Below, in pieces: positions 37,708 through 52,700 of a stretch of DNA of 64,000 nt (position 1 is its first letter; every line of letters begins with the position of its first letter). The DNA lies in assembly GCF_018691265.1 (NCBI RefSeq), contig NW_024881316.1:25087819-25151818 (forward strand), in the 5' to 3' direction. This stretch comes from Tyto alba (Eukaryota; Chordata; Aves; Strigiformes; Tytonidae). Made by a program: the position numbers and the translations under genes. Below the pieces are notes generated by a model that was not told the origin of the DNA, ran no database searches, and worked only from the letters and a program-made list of their open reading frames with translations.

Positions 37708-40700
37708 CTGCAAAGAGTATTGTAAAAGTTAAATTAGACACACGTTGCTGTTTAAATCCCTCAATAATGCAATCACATTCCACAGTACATTGTGTGTACC
37801 AAACAACAGCTGGAACCTAAGCGTCTTTCACACTGCCTTGTTCTGAAAGTATCTGAATGTTGGCCAAATCACACTACACAGAATACACTTCTAATTTTAT
37901 ACCAAAGAAACCACTTTCCCCTTCCATTCTTATTATTAGCTTCAAGACTTGAAACAGTGCAGGATGTCACTCAAGTCACCGTATTAATACTGAAGTAAAG
38001 AATCCCCTTCCATTTGTTTCACTTAGAACTCTGAATTCAGATTACAGAGCGACAGCAAAAACTCGTATATTTAACAAAACTTTAAAAAGAAGAAACACAA
38101 GTGTTTCTGAACATCAGTGACAAAAAGTATACGTCCTCCTAGCTGTGTTTTATACTGAGAGGTACAGCAGAACCTGAGCAGTACAGAAACTTCATGCTGA
38201 AAAGAATGTCTGATATTGCCACTTCTTCATAAATTAGATATGAAAATGTTCATTTTTATAAAAGCAATTTTTCTGTTTATGGAAGGTAGCTATACTCCCA
38301 ACCACCAGTAGTTTACTTCCTAGTTTTTATACTTACAGCTCAATAGCTGTAAAAACACTATAAAAACACTGAATATAGAGATTAAGACCACTGAAAGACG
38401 AGGCCTAAACCTACCCTAAATGCCAACATCAAGCATCTGGACAGCCAACTTGCCAGTAATTTAGAGCGTTGGGTGCAAGAACAGTGGCCATGGCTCTTGC
38501 CTGGTCAGTGATCAGAACAGCTGGCCACGTGTCCATATTTTGCATTGCTGGATCATATAGTTTGTAACTGTTACAGTTCTCACATGATGGGTGCAGACAT
38601 TTCTAGTTTGCACATCCATAGAGGAGAAGAAATATACCTTAATTAATATGTTTTCCACACCCCTTTACTAGCACTACATGAAGTCATTCAACTCTGATTC
38701 AGTTCTGAAACCATTCAAACACTCTGCAAAAATCCTTGAAATAACTAAAATACTGCAGTTCTACTACTTAGGAAACTTCCCACACCATTATAAAAAATTA
38801 CTAAAAATCTCGGGATTTCTTAAAGTTCTTTAAAATATATCAATCCAGGACCAGTTACTGTTTTCAGGACATGTAGTTAAAACATTCTTTACATCTTCTG
38901 TACTTAGTACAAATTAATGTCACCTGTGTTTCTATATGTAAGTATCCTTCTTTGATCTTATTCTCTATTTACTTACTTGTAAGTTATGTGACAAGAATGA
39001 TGGATCCAGACAAGTTTGTTGAAGCTCTGGCGCCCACTGGAGCACAACTGTAGTCCTACATGAAAACTATGATCTGTTTCTTGTGCAGGAACACGGCGGA
39101 AATACCTGTATTTGTGGTAGTCAATTGGTTTCTGTACAAAGAGAAAAGAAGTTTCATGACTGACAACACACTGTGCTACTATTTAACCTGAGGCCTACCC
39201 AACTGTGAGGACAGACTGTTAAACTCTCATACTTAAAAGCAAGTACTGGTATTCCTTGCAAACACACCAATTTAGATGTTATGGACAAAATTTTCACAGA
39301 AAGGAAGACAAGTGTGAAGGACACCACCCAAACTACGCAAACTCACTGTCAGGTAATGTAACACTTCTAACTCTTCCCAAGTTTCTCTTGACAGGCACTT
39401 TGTTAATCAGAAAATTTTGCGATGTAAGTAAGTTCACCAAATTATTCAGACTTCAATTAATGAATATTGCTTATTTAGTTTTATCTAAGGCTGTGGAACA
39501 TAACTGCACACAGTCAAAACTGATCTCAGAAAATGACCTCTTCTTCCTTCCCTTCTGATTGTTAACAGTGTTAAACTACCTAATAGCACCTCACATGGCA
39601 ACCATGCCTAAGGGGGAGAACCACTGCTCAAATGTGAACCAGATATTTGTCTTAATAAAAAGATTATTACAGATTTGCGAAAAAAAAAAAAAAAAAAGAT
39701 AAATCACCATGCTTATTTATATTTTTAAACCATTTAAAAAATGAAATTGATTTTTTAATCCCCTGATGTAATGCAAGTCTTCAGATATTAAGCCTTAAGA
39801 TATACAGTCGTAGAAAAGACTCATTAAAAAGATCCCTTCTTAAATTATTTTTCTTCTATTATACTTTGCTACCTACCTCTTCCTTTTTCTTCATTATTAC
39901 AGCAAATACTTTGGTTTGATTGTCTGTTTCCTGGGAAAGGCGATAATGGCCAAGCAAGATTGCATCCGTTCTGGAAAGTTAAGAGGGGGATAGTGTCAAG
40001 GACATAAGAATGTTCTCTGTCTCAAAAGGCTGATGTAGTTATAATACAAATAGCAGCAATGAAAAGAAGACTGACTGCATATAACAATCAAGGAAACTTT
40101 TTAGTTTCCATTTAGTAAAGTACCTGGCTCACTAAGGATAGGAAACAATGAAAACATTTTGAAAGGATGCTTTTAATTCTCCCAGACAGGACAGTAAAGG
40201 TAAGTTAGTCAGTTCTATCTAGCCTTCTGCTAAATATTTTCAGACTTCTGGTGAACAGCTCAAACTTGTTCTGAAGTCACAAACAATTTTCTATGTTTTT
40301 AGCAAGTTTGTACAAACATCAAAAAGAGATCAAGCAATAATTTAGTCATATCCCACCAAAATCATCACTTTCCTTCAAACAGTCAAGGACGTGTGAGAAG
40401 GCAGTCAATAACAAAATAGTATCTGTAAAAGGATTCTAAACCCACCAAGCTAATAGCATGTATTCTTCCATTCACTTCCTTTAAAAGTTTAAAACCACAT
40501 AACCCACAAAGAAAATCTAATTACAATATCGGGACCTCAGAATGAAAGGTATCTTTGCTTAAAGACCAAAATTTTTTTTAGTTCTCAGAAGAGAACTATA
40601 AGCATCTATAACACAATGTAAATAACATTGTATTTTTGCTCATTTTGCTAAGCCAGGATATAGAATCTGAGACAAAAGTATATAGAAATTGCCAGGTAAA

Positions 40701-43700
40701 AGCAAGAGGAAAACTGTACAGCCAAATATTTTATTTCAATAACCTTGTATTTTTAGTCCGTAAGCGAGGAACTATAGATTGAGGATCTTCAGGAGTTGTT
40801 AGCATCATAACTTGACCATCTGGAAAGAATCTCAAATACCTGCAAAAATATAATTACACAATACAATCCTAGAAAACATACCCATTTTCTGTCATGTTTT
40901 GTTGTGGGTTTTTGTTTGTTTTGGTTTGTTTTTTTTTTTTTTTTTGTTTGTTTGTTTGTTTGAAGTCACAGGATGCTTCCCAGAAGGATATAGAACTTAA
41001 TAGGTAACAGGATTTGAAAACACATTTCTTCACACATGACATAACAGAAAAAAGAGATCAGAAATCAAAAGAGAGTTTTGAAAATTAAAAGATCAAGTTA
41101 TGAAGAGTTATGAAAGAGGGCAGAGCTTCAGAAGTTTTGTCATCTCTAGTCAAAGCAAGAAGGCCACCCTGAAACCAAAACTGACCTCAAGAAAGTCTCT
41201 CCATTCCTAGCATCGATTGAGACAAATGCAACAAAATCTTAAATACAGTATCAGTACAGAATGGGCAATGTCATATGGGCTTTTTCAGGCTCTGGGATCG
41301 GATCAATTTTTACAGTACTCGGATACTGTGCTGATGTTTGTGAGACTACGGAAATAACCATGAGATTCAATGATTTTTCTTAACAGTTTCCAATCTCAGA
41401 AGGGACAGCAGAATGGAACAATAAACGCTGGGAACAGCAAGATGAAGAACAGAAGACAAACAGGCTGAGGAAGCAACTGACAAGGTATTTACAGCAAGCT
41501 GGGAAAGCCTAGACTCTTGGATTATTTACAATTGGTTACAAATAAGTTAAAAGACAATTCTTCCATTATCACTTGTTTTTCATTTGCTGAAAACCATTAT
41601 TATATCAGAAACATAAAGCAGAAGTGATTTAGGGAAAGAAATCTGTGGACAAGTACTACTACTGTTACTGTGTAAGTTTTATCCACATGAAATGGTGTAA
41701 GTGAGGATGAAATGTGTTTCTAAGCCCACCTCTCATTATCACAATAAATCCTACTTCCTAAGACCTATTCTCAAAAAAATATACATAGCTTTCCACACTG
41801 TAGTAGTTTCATTGAGTTTTACAGTATCATTAATGTTTGTGATATCAAAGGCTGGATTTAAAGAACTTAAGAGAGAAACATTTCACTCACTCATTGTACT
41901 ACAGTTCTACCTGTAATATTCCACTTGGTGCCATGCTCTATAGAAACCATCAAGAGATTGTTCTCCTTGACGTATGTATTTTGTCTTGCTGATATATACA
42001 CCTAGAGAAGGAAGATGTAAGTATATGAGCAAAAATTAAGTACATAAAAAGTTTAAGATGAAAAAAACGATAATCTAAAACTTCTGAGTTTACTTTTGTT
42101 ACTTAAATACATGACGGCTTTTATTTTCATGCCTTGCACCCTTCCCATCTCTTAACAGTTATTCTAGATTCAAAAACCCAAACAAATTCAGATTAGGTCT
42201 AACAACGTCATAAACATCAAGCCCACCTGATTGCTTCTGTCATGGTCACGTGCAGTTAAAAAAAACAAAACTATTTCCAAAAGTACACCTTACCATCGAA
42301 TCGAACGCGAGGCCTTTCCAAAAACATCTCCCTCCAAGAAGCATAGGGAACAAGTTTATTGCAGCTCCTGCCCCATATTTTCAAACAGACTTGATGCCAG
42401 ATTTCAGGATCTCTAATGAAAATGAGAAAAAAGCAAACCCCATAACTTTCCTGAAAACCTTGTTTAGCTTTTATATATCAAAGCAACGCACTCCATTGTT
42501 TAGTTTGGATGCAACTGAAACAAAATTTCTTGAAAAATAGCTCATAATTTAAAATCACTGACTAATTTACTTAATCCTGGAGTGTTTGAAAGCCATTTCC
42601 ACCTCCTAGTGAAATTCAAGAACACAATGCCATTTTCAGCCAAGTACAGAACAACATTGCAGCAGCCTGGCACTTCCCTCTGTGGCCATGAGGATGACAA
42701 CACAACAGACATTATTTTGGAGACCTTGCAACTCTGACTTTCAAACAAGACAGAGCAAGTAAGACTTTCACCAACATTTTTTATTACCACGGAGTTATGT
42801 ATCTAATATACCATTTAGTGGTGCGTTCAGAAGCTGAGCAGCACTGTGAGGAGCTTAACATGAAAGTTGCCATGGGAATAAAAAGCAGGACATAGTCCTA
42901 CATGTGCGATTTAGCAGCCTAAAAGCAAAAAAAAAAAAAAAAAAAAAAAAAACTCACCTTCACAACCCTGGCAATTTTGCTCTATGGATTTATTATCCAC
43001 CTCTACGTGCCGTTTACATATGCTTGAACATAAAAAAAGCTCTTTTCTTCCTTAGAGCACAGAGAAGCTTCACTTTAGATAACTTATCTACAGTACCTGG
43101 CACAAATGTAAAATCCTCGACAAACAAGAGATAATTGCTCTAATGATCTGAGGTCCAAGTCACTCGAAACCACCCAGCGGAAAATGTACATTAGTACTTC
43201 CATAGGCAACACTGCAAAGAGAAGAGAGATCCTTGTTAGATGGTAATTTGTAAATCAATAGGTTATCTGTAATTCCAGGTTTGATCATTACTGAAGTTCT
43301 GACTTTCCATAAAAAGCCCTACTTTTGTTCCCTGGTAGCCAGATACCAGGGAACAAAAAAAACCCTATCTTTAAATTAAAAAGTCACTATACATTAGAAA
43401 CAAGTCACATAAGGAAAGAACAAAAATCAAGAGCTGAAATGCATTATGGTAAGATGATAGGATAAAATATAGCTTTAAACTACAAATATCCACAACTGTG
43501 AAGTGTTATAACAAAAATTCCACATATTCATTGCAAATTCACAGTGCCTGCAAAGCAGTATTTTCTTCAAACTGCCTTAGTGTGTATCATTACCTCAAAG
43601 CACACTGCTTTTGCATGACAAGCTAAATAAGCTCAGGTCTGGTTTAGTATTGGATAGGAAGTCCTAAGAACAACCTGCCCACTATGAAATTGATATGATA

Positions 43701-46700
43701 TCACTCTATATTTTGTGGTACAGATCCAGCAATTGAAAATGGTATCACACAGAACTGTTGTGTTGAAAGACTTTTTCTAATGTAATACAAGATAAGGACA
43801 GAATTCTCATCACAGCACCACAAGATCATATGATACTTCCCCTAACATTAAAAGTTCAGCAAGAAAGTCCTGGGAAATTAAGCCAAAATTCTTTCTAATA
43901 ATTTTCTGCCTCCCTAAGTTGTTTCAGTTGGGTGTAATCTTGTTTACTTATCTTATACCATCAGGAATTACATTTTATTTATTTTTAACTACTGCTGCTT
44001 TCCAGAGCCTATCGCTTGAATTGTATCATCACATTGACTTAAAACTGGATGATTTTACTCAGTATAACTGCTTTGAGATCAAATGGAGAAAACAGCTGAG
44101 CAGCACAAAGGTATATTAAACAGTAACTAGCTGTGAATACCATGGTAGAGGCCACAATTTAATAGAATTCTGTTTTTCAATGAAAAAACATGCTGCTTAA
44201 AAAAAAAACTGTGTTGCTACACTCCCATAAATCCAGCAAGGCTGGTTTTGCTATTAAATTTGATGAAACTTAAGTTTCACATTTGATAATACAACGTACA
44301 TACACCTCATTGGGCACCTGTTTCTGTATTCACTGAACACATCTTGTTTCATGAATCTAACTTAACTCTATGTTTTACTGTGGAGAAATCATAAATTTGC
44401 TATATTGCCTGTATTTGCAAGCATTAAATTAATGTTCTGGTATAAACAAAAGTTGTGCAGATTACTGCTACAAGGTACAAAACAGTCTGTGGCAACTTAT
44501 GAGCTCATCAGTATGTGAAGTCTTAGTGCCTTGAAGACTGGGAGATACAAAGGCTTAAAAATCTCTTACTAGTGCTAACATCTTACATTCTGATAGTCAC
44601 CAGACAGCCAAAGCCTTTGATTATCCATGCTTCTAAGTTTCTAGTAAACTAGGCATTGTTAAGACACTTTGCTTTGGATACTGGGCACACCCAGTAGGAA
44701 AAATATTATAGTATCTCTGGTGAAGAATGCTATCTTGCTCCAAAGCTTTACTTGTGTAAAAAAATAAAAAAAACAACCTACTTATGAAAAATTGTTCATA
44801 TACTCGAGAGAATAAATATATTCAGTGTGTCAGTTACATAACAGAGGTCTGATCGTGTCCTGTACTAAGGGTTGACCAGTATTCTAGATTATCAGTATCA
44901 ATAAAATGTAAAATAGAACACAGGCAATCAACTCAGCCAAATCCGTTGCTTCACATTGTTTCAGTTTTCCTTGGGCTGCTGAGGTCTGCAACTATTGTAC
45001 TACTGTGATGACCAAGAGGGATCCTTTCCAGCCTATTAACTTCCGAAGCAGTCATCATGACAGCTTTCATTCTGCTATAAAAGAGTTGGTCAACAAGATA
45101 CTGTAACACAGGACTGACAGGAAGGCAGAAAATAAAACTAGAAAGAGACTAAGATCGCTGCTTAAAGGAGGTGTCTCCTGCAATCATTTTATAGTAATGT
45201 CTACAACATCTTTACTAGCAAAAAAAAGATGCTTTCCCAAGTGTATGTCACAGTTGTTAAAATAAATAACAAAAAAAAACCCCAACCCGTTTTCTTTATG
45301 TTTTAATTGAACAGCTTGCTACATCCACTTTATTTTCCTTTTTTTAGATCTCATAAGGAAGTCTCAGAATGACTGTCCTAGAACTGAAGCACTGAAAATC
45401 ATTAACCTTCAAAAACCTTTCTAGCTATGTTATATAGTCTTGCTGAACCTGAAAACATATTTGTTGTAAAAATCTGATACAGAATCAGATAAAAAGATGA
45501 AATGCAAAGCTGCATATTCTTCATGGAACAATTGTCTTTTAGTCACACTTAAGAATTATAATAAATATTTGCAAATCAGAGTGAACAAACAAACAAAAAA
45601 AAACCCAACACATTTCACTTTTTCAAACATTAACTAGAAGGAAAACTGGAATACACCTACTTCGCCAAGTCTGTTCCTCAAAGTTGCTACTTTTAATTAT
45701 GACTCTGATCCTGAAAAAATTCTACTTAGTACTAGTACTACTACATGGAAAAACTTGTGCGACAAAGGCAAAATCACATATGAGAAAAAGATGTGTTTAA
45801 CTAGTCGATGATCTTTTTTCCTTTACATCTAACTATAAAAGTAAATAAAGATATACTGTGTACATTTCTTTAAATGTGGTTTTAGAATGAAGGAGACAAA
45901 TGTTTTAATACAGTGAAACACCTCTATAAATTCTTGCCTCTGAGGTCTTACAGTGTATCTTAACTCATACCTGAGATATGGGTCTGGCTGACATCAACCT
46001 CAGGCTGACAAAGCTTGACTGAAGATTCCTGAAGAGTTAACTGCTGCTGGAAATCTGACAAGAGATCAGCCATTTTGTCATCCTCCTTGTTATCCTCAAC
46101 ACTAGAAAAGGAGGAATGCCAACACTGTGATATTGGACAAAACATACCAACAGATGTCCTTATCTTGGCATCAATCTGCGGTCTTACCCTCATTCAGTAG
46201 TTGTTTCCTGTATGTTTTTAAAGCAATTTCATTTCATCATATGATAAAACAACTACTGCAATCTTATCAAGTTCATTTAGATTTTGCTGAAATGCATCCA
46301 AGAGTAACTACTTTTTTTTTTTTCATTTCATTCCAACTCCAGTTTCTTTTTGGATTTGAGAGTTCACTGTGCACTGTTTTTAGTGAAGTCACTGAAGAAC
46401 TGCTTAACCCCATGAAATGACAAATCTCATCTTTTACTTTGCCTAAAATAAGCTGTATGCAGGAAATAAATTATAATGTGTGTAATTTGTTTTTTCTCAC
46501 CAAGAATGTATGAAACACCTACAACAGTAATTCAGAAAGCAAAAACACCACAACCAGAATCTCTTGAAAAAAAAACACACCTTTACAAATACTGCTTTTA
46601 AGCAACAATTAAGAGTACTAGCTGGTTTTCCCTCAGTGTCATGTAGTGCTGGGGACAGTGCAGCAACATTTACAAAACTGAATGAAAATTCATTGAATCA

Positions 46701-49700
46701 TAGAATCATTCAGGTTGGAGAAGACCTTTAAGATCATGGAGCCCAACCATAAACCTCACTCTGCCAAGTCCACCACTAAACCATGTCCCTAAGTGCCACA
46801 TACACACGCCTTTTAAATACCTCCCAGGAATGGTGACTCAACCACTCCCTCTGGGCAGCCTGTTCCAGTTCTTGACAACCCTTTCAGTGAAGAAATTTTA
46901 CCTGATACCCAGTCTAAATCTCCTCTGGAGCAACCTGAGGCCATTTCCTCTTGCCCTTTCTCTTGCTGTTTAGGAAAAGAGATCGACACCCACCTTGCTA
47001 CAACCTCCTATAAGGTCTCTCCTGAGCCTCCTTTTCTCCAGGCTAAATACCCCTCCGTTCCCTCAGCCGCTCCTCGTAAGACTTCTGCTCTAGACCCTTC
47101 ACCAGCTTTCTTGTCCTTCTCTGGACACACTCCAGCACCTCAGTATCTGTCTTGCAGTGAGGGGCCCAAAACTGAACACAGTATTCAAGTTGCGGCCTCA
47201 CCAGTGCCAAGTACAAGGGGGTGATGACTTCCTCCATCCTGCTGGCCATAGTATCCCTGATAGAAGTCTTCCTGGCCACCTGGGCACACTGCTGGATGTT
47301 GACTAACACCTTCAGGTCCTTTTCTGCCAGGCAGCTTTCCAGCCACTCTTCCCCAAGCCTGTAGCATTGTGTGGGGTTGTTGTGACCCAAGTGCAGGACC
47401 CAGCACTCAGTCTTGTTGAACCTCATAAAATTGGCCTCAGCCCATCGACCCAGCCTGTCCAGATCCCTCTGTAGCATCTTTCTACCCTCAAGCAGACCAA
47501 CACTCCTGCCCAACTCAGTGTCAGTGAGGCTTAATGAAGGGAGTAGAGAAAATTATGCTAAAATAAGAAAATAATCTTAAGAAAAACAAGATTTTTATGT
47601 GACTGTAGTTTATCATCCAATATTTATCCTAGTGAACAAATGCACAGCAAAGATTTCATGCTAGCAATGCATTCAGAAAATAAAGTATCTGACGTAAACA
47701 AAGCAGTTTATCTTACTCTCTTTTATATTGGGTCGACTACTGCACTGAAGCTGTACTGCCCTGGGGCAACAAGACTGAGCTAGTAATACCACAAGGACAT
47801 GGCTGTACTTTCCTTTTATTCTCAGTTTTAAAACTCTTGATTTCTTGTAGTTAGCAGCAGCATCTGTGGCTGCTAGCAGTAAGCAGTGAATTGGCAAGCT
47901 CTGTTTCATAAGCTTGTCTTCACTACGCTATAACAGAAGTTTTAGCCCTGACATGAATACTGTCCTCAAATAGAACACCTGAATTCAAGTTAGGCCAATC
48001 TTAAGCAACTACACATCAGGTGTGTGGAGGCTAGGGGTATTCTGGTGTTTGTAAAGATGAAAGACTGGACTACTCAGATTATGTAATATATAAATGTATT
48101 GCTCTACTTATTGGAAATATTCCCATGTGGCTCTGTCAGTCAGCACAAGAACAGTAGTATATTCCCTTGCTTAGTTATGATGCTTATTCCATGGTACAAA
48201 ACTTTTACTAATTGATCTTCTTGCCATCTACAATTTTGAAGATGATCCTAAATATGTAACTCATAAATGTGAAAATCGGAAAGCAAAAGTAATAAAGTGA
48301 CTGATGCTTTCTTCTTAAGCAACAACTTAACTATTTGTAATCCTTCCACTTGAATTTAACTAGCTCCAAATAAGCCCGTTGCCTTCTTTGAACTACAGTA
48401 TAGAAAAGTCCCCCTTGGACTAATGCAGCTGTAAACTTTCAATGAAGCAGTCTATTCAGATGAAAGTAGACAAGTTTTCCAAATGTTAAGAGACTTAACA
48501 ACTGGATATCACAGTAGAGCGTTCATATGCCTTAATAACAAAATTTCAGGTTTCAGTACTTATATGCACTTAATCAGTAAATTTTCATACTTACCACCTC
48601 TTTCCAACTCCATCACCATCTGGGGACCGTGTGTAGGTGATCTTAAACTCTATGTCAGGTACAAGCTGCATGGCTAGACGATAAAACTTGATGGCTGAAA
48701 ATAAAGGTTTAATGTTGAAACATGTCTGATGCCTATACCGAGCAAATTTTTTTCAGAGATGGCTTTAGGTAAAAGCACTAAAAAGGCATGAAAGGCCTTT
48801 GTGTAGTAAATCTTATTTAGTCTAAACTGATTAGGTTTAAATTCAATACAGGAGAGGCACATTAAGCACCTGTTTTCAAAACTAAAAACTTCATGTCCTC
48901 TTTCAGAATAAAGAACTCTCTCGGATGTGTTTCAGCTTTTACAGATTTATCTTAACTACCACAAATTAAAATATGGAGTACAAATTTTACATTAAAACTT
49001 TACAAAGTCTTGGTTTCATTTGTTGCCCAGCACTTACAAAGCTATCTCAGTAATCCATAAAGATTTTAGGCATTATATTCACAACTACGAGGAATATGAA
49101 AGAGAATTTGGAATATGATGCAGGTACCTTAAATTCCTGGTATAGTACAGACAGCCATTCAGACATACACAACATTACATAGGCGAAAAAGACCAACAAA
49201 ATATTGTTGCAATTATAACACTTCAACAACAGACACAAAACAAGTAAATTTTACTGTGGCAAAACACTGGAAACTACAGAAGGGACAGAAGCAAGCCAGT
49301 CAAAACACTGAGTGTGAGGAACCTAACTGGAGGAAAGCAGCCTTTTCAAAAAGCTGTGTAGCAAGCACAAGACTGGGGCATGAAGGAAAAACCAACAGAT
49401 TTGGTTTCTTCTAGCATGCGGAGACACACCAAAAATGCTACAAACACTGAGTAGAGAAATAGGCCCAGGAAAATCACCCTGCGGGAACAAACTGTTATTT
49501 AAGCTGCAGAACATCTTTCTTCTGAATTAAATTAAAAAGGACCCACAGAGTTAAGTGTATTCATTGTATATACATTGTCTGTTTTAATACCAGTATTAAG
49601 CTCAGGTATGTATTTATATGTCTCTTTGTATGCACACTGTGTGATACCAAGATCAGAAGGCAATTCTCCCTCAGTTTGGACCCTTCAACACAAAACCCAA

Positions 49701-52700
49701 ACTAAAACATCGAGTGTGGAGCTCAGAATCTGACACACTAACGAGTCTGGGAAGCCTGAGTTTGGGGCAAGTAAGTGTTCCTATTTCCTGGTGCTCATGT
49801 CAGGGCTGGTGACTGACAAGTACTATCCTTTGGCTGGTGAGAATGAGGAATACCAGCAGCCAGCTAAACAGAGATCAGTCCCAACTTTAGCATTTAATCT
49901 TGTAGCAAGGCCTGTACTGTACTTAACATGAACAAGCTGCTGCATGTAACTGTCTCACAAATGTCAAGTATCAGCAGATTTCAGAAGCAGGCTGAAATGC
50001 CACTTGGATTCTGATGACCTGGGCCAGGTCAGCGGATATAACCGTGGTCTGAAAATAGATGTCCCAGCCTGTGCTCAGTAATATCTGTGTCTGGAGTAGA
50101 ACCTTGTCTCTAAGATCTCATATAGATGTATGTGCAGAAACAGTTCAGTTTTGCTTCTTTAAAGTCTCAAATCAAATTCAACTGAAAAAGAATGGATTCA
50201 TACTCACACAATCCAGATACCTAAAACACCTTTGTGCACGCAACTGATAGATGTTACTACTTCTTTGCTGCTATGTTTAACACACGAGGAGTGCACTCAA
50301 GCAGATGAAGCTATAGCTTTCATTTTATATACACAATGCTTAAATATACTGCTTGCCTTGCACATTTCTTTAATTTACTTGGAAACTGTTGGTATGAAAG
50401 AACCTTCACCATCTACTGCATCATTTCCTAAATGGTAGATTACGTATCAGAATTAGTTCTGATGTCCTTTTTTTACTGCACACTTAATTCTACATCAAAC
50501 ACACAAAATACTTTAGCCTAAAGTAATTTTGCCCTGTAAAAACATGTAATAAATTAGAAACTGAACCAACTAATTTTATTACCTACTGGGGACTCATATT
50601 TCTCTCCGCTCATTTGAGATCTGGAACAACAGCCAAAAATCTGTTGCAAGGGAAGGAAAACTCCCGTGGTGGAGAGAAAATTTTTTATTCAGCAGGTGGC
50701 TGAGTTCAGGAGCTTCCACAGTACTCTGAGTTTTGCATATCTTAACATATTTTACACCTGCATTTTAACCAAGGTGGCCAAAACTTCTAGTGGAATAGCA
50801 GGACAGCACGTACGTTCTGAGTTCCTTTTTTTTTCATGCAAGTAATAGAAAAATGATATCTCCATTATTGACCTACAGGACTTGAAGTTAGGACAGGCTT
50901 CTTACTCTACATATTCTGAAAACTAAATATGAGGAAGAAAACTTTGAATTTCCAATTTTACTAGTGCTGGTAGCAAGATGGCAAGCTAAGCATCTTAATT
51001 TATTTATGACCAACCTCATAAAATAAGACTACCAGATTTAAATATTCAGCTTCTTTAAGAATTCCTGAAGTATCTTAGCATGCTGTATAAACTAAAAAAA
51101 CAAACAAACAAACAAACAAACAAAGCCCAACCAACCAACAAAACATTCCATGGGTTCGGTACTTCTGTTCAAAGTGGAATGAAGAAAAGTGGACACATGA
51201 AATCTAGTATATTGCCTTAATTAATTACTATGCTTACTTCCTGTTACAGAAGCCATATAAAGAACCATGCTGTATGAAGAAATAATCCAGCACTTCATTA
51301 AATTGCTAGATTTCAAAATACTGTCATTTTGTCTGAAAGCCAGAAATTCTTTCCTTGATCTCACTTTAGCTTCACCTCAACATTAGAACTGTGGTATGAT
51401 GGTTCCCTTAATAGTAAGTTTGTTTGCTTATCTGAATAATCAAGCTCTTGAAGCTCTTAGCCTGCAGTTTAAGTTCACTGGCATCATGTAGTCTTGCACA
51501 TAAACCAGAGCGTTAGATTCCTCTGCATTAATGGTGTTCATTGTAGACTTCCATATTACCTTCATAAAGGGCCCCATTTTGTTCTTCTTCCACTGCCTTC
51601 AGGAAAAGTTCTTTTGCCTGCACAATAAATTACACAGAACACTTCTTAAGTCCTTACAAATAAAAGTGCATTGTCATTTGACTTAGAATTATTTTTCATC
51701 TTACCTACTGTACTATATGAAAGTGATGAATAAAATAATTCCATGAGTAGAGTAAAAAGACATATTTATATGCTACAAGCCATAACTGAAATTCCCAATC
51801 AACAAACTACCCACGTTCCTACTGCTTGCCCTTTATCTACAGTCTTTCAGAAAGCAGACTGAGAAGGTGACACAAAGCCAAGCATAAAAACTAGAAAAAT
51901 CAGTGTAGAATTATGGAAAGACACTAGTATGGAGACAACTTGTTAATCACAACTGCTGTTTCTCTAGATTTAATTCAGCATTAGCTTTTAGGATAGTTAT
52001 ACTGCAATATTAACACACACAATAAAAAGCCCGAATTATCCATCTTTTTTCTTGTACCTTTTCCTCTTTTGCTATCTCCTGCTTCACTCTGGCATCTACA
52101 GACTTTACTCCAGGTCCTCTTGAAGATGCTCTGCATGGCAGAGGTTCCAACCCACTAGAACTCATACCTGGGGCGAGCTCAAACATCCACTGAGCTCTGA
52201 ACATCTGAAGCTCTGCCTAAAAAGTCCAATTAATTCTGATTTAGCATCACATATTCAGAGAGTACATCTTCCTAGGATAAATTATAAAGTACAAACACAA
52301 AAAAGAATTTCAAAAATTCTGCTTTACACTTCGAAGTCTTCAATGGTCTCAGTGAGTTTAGATAAAGTTAGCAACTGTTTTATAGTAACTATTTTTTAAA
52401 AGTGCACAAGTGCTCATTCAACAACATAAGTGCTTTTATCTGGACTGTTCAGCTCAGAAGAAAAACTGATGTTTCAAGAAGAGTTTGTTAGTACTATGAT
52501 TATAACCTAAGACTCTATAGAAAAGTATTCTCTCTATGCAGAATTACCTTAAGCAAGAAGACCACTAGCTTTTGAAATTAAAATTTAGAAAACATAATTT
52601 TTTGTACACAAGCATACTAAGCTTTATAATAATCAAGTCTGTCATTTGTGTATTATATAAAAAAGACCTTACACTACTTTTCCTTTTAAAAAGAAAGGAC

